NCBI GenBank assembly: GCA_902805475.1 | Contig: CADCSX010000009.1 | Location: forward strand, 124,001-188,000 | Direction: 5' to 3' | DNA length: 64,000 nt | Origin: Entonaema liquescens | Taxonomy: Eukaryota; Ascomycota; Sordariomycetes; Xylariales; Xylariaceae | Part shown: positions 60,201-64,000 of the stretch, in pieces | Layout of the letters: each line of letters opens with the position of its first letter | How positions within the stretch are numbered: position 1 is the first letter of the stretch | Translations under genes and position numbers: made by a program | The notes under the pieces: generated by a model | Database searches by the model: none | Told to the model about the DNA's origin: nothing | What the model saw: only the letters and a program-made list of their open reading frames with translations

Positions 60201-61321
60201 CTCCCTAGTTGCACTGTCAATAAGGAAGGCAAGATTGTGACACCTGGCGGCGACGTAGTTGGCCGACTTGTCTCTGGCGAACCTAGAATACTCTTCGGAC
60301 GCACAGTTGACGACGACGGCGATATCTGCGACAAGAACGGAAATGTATTAGGCCACGCTGAGCGTTGGGAAGAGGAACCAATTCCTAAAGATATTAACCC
60401 TATGTCGGGTCGGAGGGTCAACCGCGAAGGTAATGTCGTTGACGAGAATGGTGATCTCATGGGCAAACTCACTTCTGGTTTGCTGAGCGAGTGCGCGGGT
60501 AAGAAGATCGACGACGACGGTGATGTGGTAGACAGCAAAGGAAAAGTTCTAGGCCATTGTTCATTGCTCGCTGAACTACCCGAAGAAACGGATGAGGAAA
60601 AACAAGCCCGCTTGCAATTGGAGCAAGACCAAAAGATTGCTAGTCAAATCTCCTTCTGTATCGAGCAGTCACTTGACAAGATAAAGCCCATTTGCAAGAT
60701 GATCGTTGACGTACGTTTTAGAAATAACCCCCGCCCCCTTTTTTTTTTTTTACGTTTCTCGTCTTGAGAGTACTAATACTGATTTCTACGCTATAGAGGA
60801 TCGACGCCGAAGAACGTAAACCCGAAGACGAGCGAGACGAGGAAGAACTCGTGAAACAAGTGCGCCCCTTGATTGAAGAAGGCGGCAAGATCTTAACTGA
60901 AGCCAACGGAGTAATCCGGGGACTCGACCCGGATGGCCGCATCTCAGCCAACGCTAAACATAAGACAGCTGCACGCGACGCGACGCCTGAAGAGTACCGA
61001 CTTGCGGATTTGTTGAAGGAGCTCACGGGTACCGTGACAGAAACCATTGACGGAGCCAAGCGCAAGCTAGAGAATCTCCCACACGCCAAAAAGGCAATCA
61101 ACCCCCTTTGGGGACTGCTATCAGAGCCTCTCTTCCAGATTATTGCGGCCGTCGGCCTCCTTCTCAGTGGTGTCTTAGGGCTCGTCGGCAAGCTACTCAA
61201 TGGACTCGGACTTGGAGGCTTGGTGAATAACTTACTTGGCGGACTTGGTCTCACTAAAGTCTTGGACGGCCTTGGGCTGGGCTCAATTTTGGCTCCCATT
61301 ACAGGCAGTAAGAAAAAATAG
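57292..61321 (+). CDS. Large DUF3659-repeat protein with C-terminal DUF6987 domain
   Basis: Exons 57292-57446, 57512-60710 and 60797-61321 give 1292 residues; the second intron (86 nt) has a perfect TACTAAT branch. After a disordered N-terminus there are about ten DUF3659 repeats of roughly 50 residues between about 180 and 1080. Each has the form G-x-V-x-D-x2-G-x2-[IV]-G-[KR]...GD...LIGK...D-x-DGDI-x-D-x-GN-x2-G-x-A-[EQ], for example VDADGDILDKNGNVVGQAQR. An Ala-rich segment with GDTVK/GATD pieces lies before the repeats. The C-terminal domain (KIKPICKMIVDRIDAEERKP...LTEANGVIRGLDPDGR) is DUF6987. It is followed by a hydrophobic Gly/Leu-rich tail (IIAAVGLLLSGVLGLVGKLL) that may insert in or lie on a membrane. 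Such proteins are called LEA-like in some fungal annotations; no biochemical role is established. The first exon is less certain. Confidence 0.88.
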
Positions 61322-61940
61322 TTCATTAATTTTCCAATAATCAGGGGTTTAACTACATCGTCGTATATATTACTCGTCTTTGCAGGAATATTTAAGGTTG
61401 GGTAATTCACGCCTTGTTTAATAAGTAATGAGTATATAAAAAGATATAAATAATTTAAGTAGCTAGCAAAAGTGTTTTAAATATTCCAAATATTGGTCGT
61501 AAAACATATCCACGTTATTTCTCATGATTTAACATACGATTAGGTGTCATTGGGAATGCCCTCATTTCTTCGAATAATATATTTGCGCATTTAAAATGTT
61601 AAGTTTTTTTTATATCATAAACTCGCATGCTAGTGAACTTGATGACTACATCCAAATTAGATACGATCTAATTTTTTAATCGAGATTCTGAGGCGTTTGT
61701 GACGTTATAGATGACGTTTTACGATAATATGGAGGGTATTACAAAGTTAAGGAGGAGTAAATACTTGGTTGGCGTCTGTTGCAAGGTTTAACTTACGTCG
61801 CCCGCACCACAGCTAGTACCTAAACCATCGCGATCAAGGCCTTCATCCTGAAAATCCTTACTTATGACAATATGTATTAGCATACCCATTTATCTTTTAC
61901 TGTACCAACTCACCTTCATCAAGGTCTACTGCCTTCAACA
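61322..61940. other. Intergenic region, AT-rich
   Basis: 619 bases between two plus-strand genes, containing the 3' UTR of the DUF3659 gene and the promoter of the hydrolase. No gene recognised. Confidence 0.55.
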
Positions 61941-63900
61941 ATGCCTCGCACGTTACTCCTTTGTTTTATACACGGATTCAAGGTCTGGCTGAAGAAACAC
62001 CCTGACAATATGCCGGCTAACGATTTTATTAGGGAGACGATGACACGTTTCGGACTTTTCCGATAAATTTACAGGAGCACGTATCCAAGAAACTTCCCGA
62101 TCACAACGTCGAGTCTATAGTGTATCCAAAGTACGAGACTAGGGGGGAATTAGGACAATGCTGTGGGTCCTTTCTATCATGGTAAGCATCGCTTGATTTA
62201 TCGACCTCATAGAATCAGCGCTCATGGAAAAACAGGCTAAAGGAGAAAGTAATGGACGCGAGAAAGGCGCACGCCGAGACACCATGGCCACCTCATGATA
62301 GAGACGTAGGGGTAATCTTAGTTGCTCACTCAATGGGGTAAGGTGATTATGGCTAGCGAACGAATGCAATGTGGCTTATACTACTTTTAGGGGTTTTGTT
62401 GCCTCGGACACACTCTTCCTAATCTTGAATGAGAGGAAAGAAGGGTCGCTACTATTTCCTCTAATCCAAGGGGTTCTAACTTTCGACACCCCCTTTAATG
62501 GTCTTGCGCGTTCGATGTTTGTTTATGGCGCATTCTCGAACTACCAAAAAGTGAGTACGGTTTTTAATGTCATGACAGCACTTTCAGCAGCCCCATCAGC
62601 TCTTGGGAAATCAGCTTTTAAACATACAACGGCGCATCTTCCATCTTCGAAACCTTCGCGCTCAGTTTGGAAGGGATGGCAACTTGTTGCAGTACGCACG
62701 GGAACTGTTGGTGCGATAGCTGCTGGGGGCGTCGCAGCTTATATGCACCGTCAGCAGATAATGGATGGCATGCGCAGCATGAGAAACATCAATAGGGAGT
62801 CTGTCAAAGAAGGTTATCAGCAGGGTATGGATACGCTGAGCCAGGGGCTAGCATATGTCAACCGGGGAAACGTTGGGCGTTCATTTGAATACCTTTCGGA
62901 CCACTTCACTTTTGTCGGTACACTTATGAAGCAACAGGAACTAGGCCAGAGATTGGAACGTATGGCAGCGCTCAAGGGTATCGGCATCCATGACTTTTAC
63001 ACATCACTCGGGGAGAACGGTATGTGGAGTGGCGGCTACTTTATACCCGAGCGCACATTCTGCGCTATACCAGCGAAGGATCATCAGGCGTGTTCTCTTT
63101 TCTCGCGGCAAGTCATCAGAAAAACGGAAGATGAGGTACAAGCACATGTGAGTATGTTTATTAGAGACAAGAACGGAGAGTATGAGCAAATGACGGAAGA
63201 GGCTAGTAACCTCGTAATTCGCTGGTTCAATGATGAATCCGATATATTCGACGATCCTAAATTCGCGTCGCCTCCGCCTCCTGAGCCCGTGGAGAACCTT
63301 GTGGCCACAACAGAGGATGGCCAGGAGATCCCGAATATAGAATGCATCACACAAGACACGGGTACAACTCTGGAGGAGATAGAAGAGAAGGAAGATGAAA
63401 ACGATATGCCTGACGCGTCGCCACTGGATATAACCGCTGCAGCATCCATCGTTCCACTACCAGACGATGACGAAGCCCAACCAGAGGATGAGGGGCTGGA
63501 GGCGCAGAAAAGAACATACCTGCGATATCTCATGCAAGTAGCGCAACAGGCAGGTACCGGAGTCAAGTCATACGTGCCGACTAAGATGCCGGAAATGCCT
63601 CAAATCCCGTCGGGGTCCAGTTTCAAAGCCTATCTCCCTACTCAAATGCCACAAATGCCACAAATGCCGAGTATCCCGAGACCGTCCGTCAACATGTTTA
63701 GCAAGAAACAACAACAAGAAGCGGTTTTAGATACATCTGAATCTATGGCAGAGTCGAAGCCCGACGACACCATAAAACCCCATACGGGGAGGCAAAGAGC
63801 CGACAGTGGTGTGCAGCTACTTTCAGAGTCTACAAAAGCAACAGACCTTCACCAAGACCCAAACTCAAGCATTGACCACCCTACGAAAGCGTCTCAATAA
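61941..63900 (+). CDS. DUF676-type alpha/beta hydrolase (lipase-like)
   Basis: Four exons (61941-61982, 62033-62181, 62236-62337, 62391-63900; introns 50, 54 and 53 nt) give 600 residues. The start MPRTLLLCFIHGFKGDDDTF holds the oxyanion HGF motif. Splices rebuild LGQCCGSFLSWLKEKVMDAR and the nucleophile elbow VAHSMGGFVASD (Ser about 96), followed by LTFDTPFNGL with a likely catalytic Asp. After the roughly 250-residue hydrolase part comes an acidic, disordered tail with two near-copies of a Met/Pro motif (PTKMPEMPQIP, PTQMPQMPQMP). DUF676 proteins are putative serine esterases or lipases; related fungal proteins are cytosolic or membrane-associated. The first donor (GTCTGG) is weak but is the only one that fits. 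Confidence 0.9.
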
Positions 63901-64000
63901 GTTAAGAAGCCATATAGAAGCCAATTAGGTAAACTTGAGAGTAGCCACAGATGGACAGACTCCAGAGGGTAACACGAACCAATATCGAGGAAGTAGAGTT
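63901..64000. other. 3' flank of the hydrolase gene, window end
   Basis: The last 100 bases hold only downstream sequence of the plus-strand hydrolase gene. Nothing else is visible. Confidence 0.6.

Noticed and set aside
57569..60538. Several long minus-strand ORFs opposite the DUF3659 gene
   Set aside because: They mirror the biased codon use of the repeats (Ser/Pro/Leu-rich translations) and have no conserved features.
1..64000. CRISPR arrays, rRNA genes, bacterial-type operons, riboswitches
   Set aside because: None seen. Intron-rich split genes and fungal families make a nuclear fungal origin certain enough that these are not expected.

Overview
This window is nuclear DNA of a filamentous ascomycete (Pezizomycotina). 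Genes sit on both strands with no operons. They are split by short GT-AG introns, about 46-166 nt, with RCTRAC-type branch points. The gene set is typically fungal: a Cdc4-type F-box/WD40 protein, a RecQ helicase, a TAPT1/Emp65 membrane protein, an AA9 lytic polysaccharide monooxygenase, a GH43 glycosidase, DUF2456, DUF7726 and DUF3659/DUF6987 proteins. A Sordariomycete, perhaps a member of Xylariales, is my guess; no marker gene in the window proves it. Gene models were built by reading splice sites by eye and checking that frames and family motifs continue across each junction.

Layout. 0-5 kb: the last codons of an unknown gene, a glutathione S-transferase, an AT-rich gap, a membrane-anchored fungal protein, and a small secreted six-cysteine protein. 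5.8-12.7 kb: RecQ helicase and Cdc4-like F-box protein. 12.7-16 kb: a long gene-free stretch with a 365-bp pogo-type miniature transposon. 16-19 kb: a proline-rich protein whose C-terminal half has five regularly spaced four-cysteine modules. 19-24.5 kb: sparse, with a methyltransferase carrying an apparent frameshift, a small protein with an 11-nt first exon, and a decayed purine-rich tandem repeat. 24.5-27.6 kb: TAPT1/Emp65 protein. 29-43 kb: a serine beta-lactamase-like hydrolase, a beta-carbonic anhydrase, a GFA-type zinc protein, a secreted SnoaL-like protein, a DUF7726 protein, AA9 LPMO, DUF2456 membrane protein and several unknowns. 45-47 kb: GH43 glycosidase and a small membrane protein.

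49.8-63.9 kb is the most unusual part. Two low-complexity proteins end in the same strictly alternating hydrophobic/polar tail, conserved by synonymous substitution. Close by are a DUF3659 repeat gene with two -1 breaks in homopolymer runs, a 1292-residue protein with about ten DUF3659 repeats and a C-terminal DUF6987 domain, and a DUF676-type alpha/beta hydrolase. The shared tail and repeats suggest a family-rich locus of self-associating or stress-type proteins. A joint function is inference only.

The functional themes are otherwise housekeeping (DNA repair, SCF ubiquitin ligase, ER membrane protein, CO2 hydration) mixed with secreted plant-litter enzymes (AA9, GH43). This fits a saprotrophic or plant-associated fungus. 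Gene-free regions carry many copies of the short palindrome TAGGTACCTA and its close variants.
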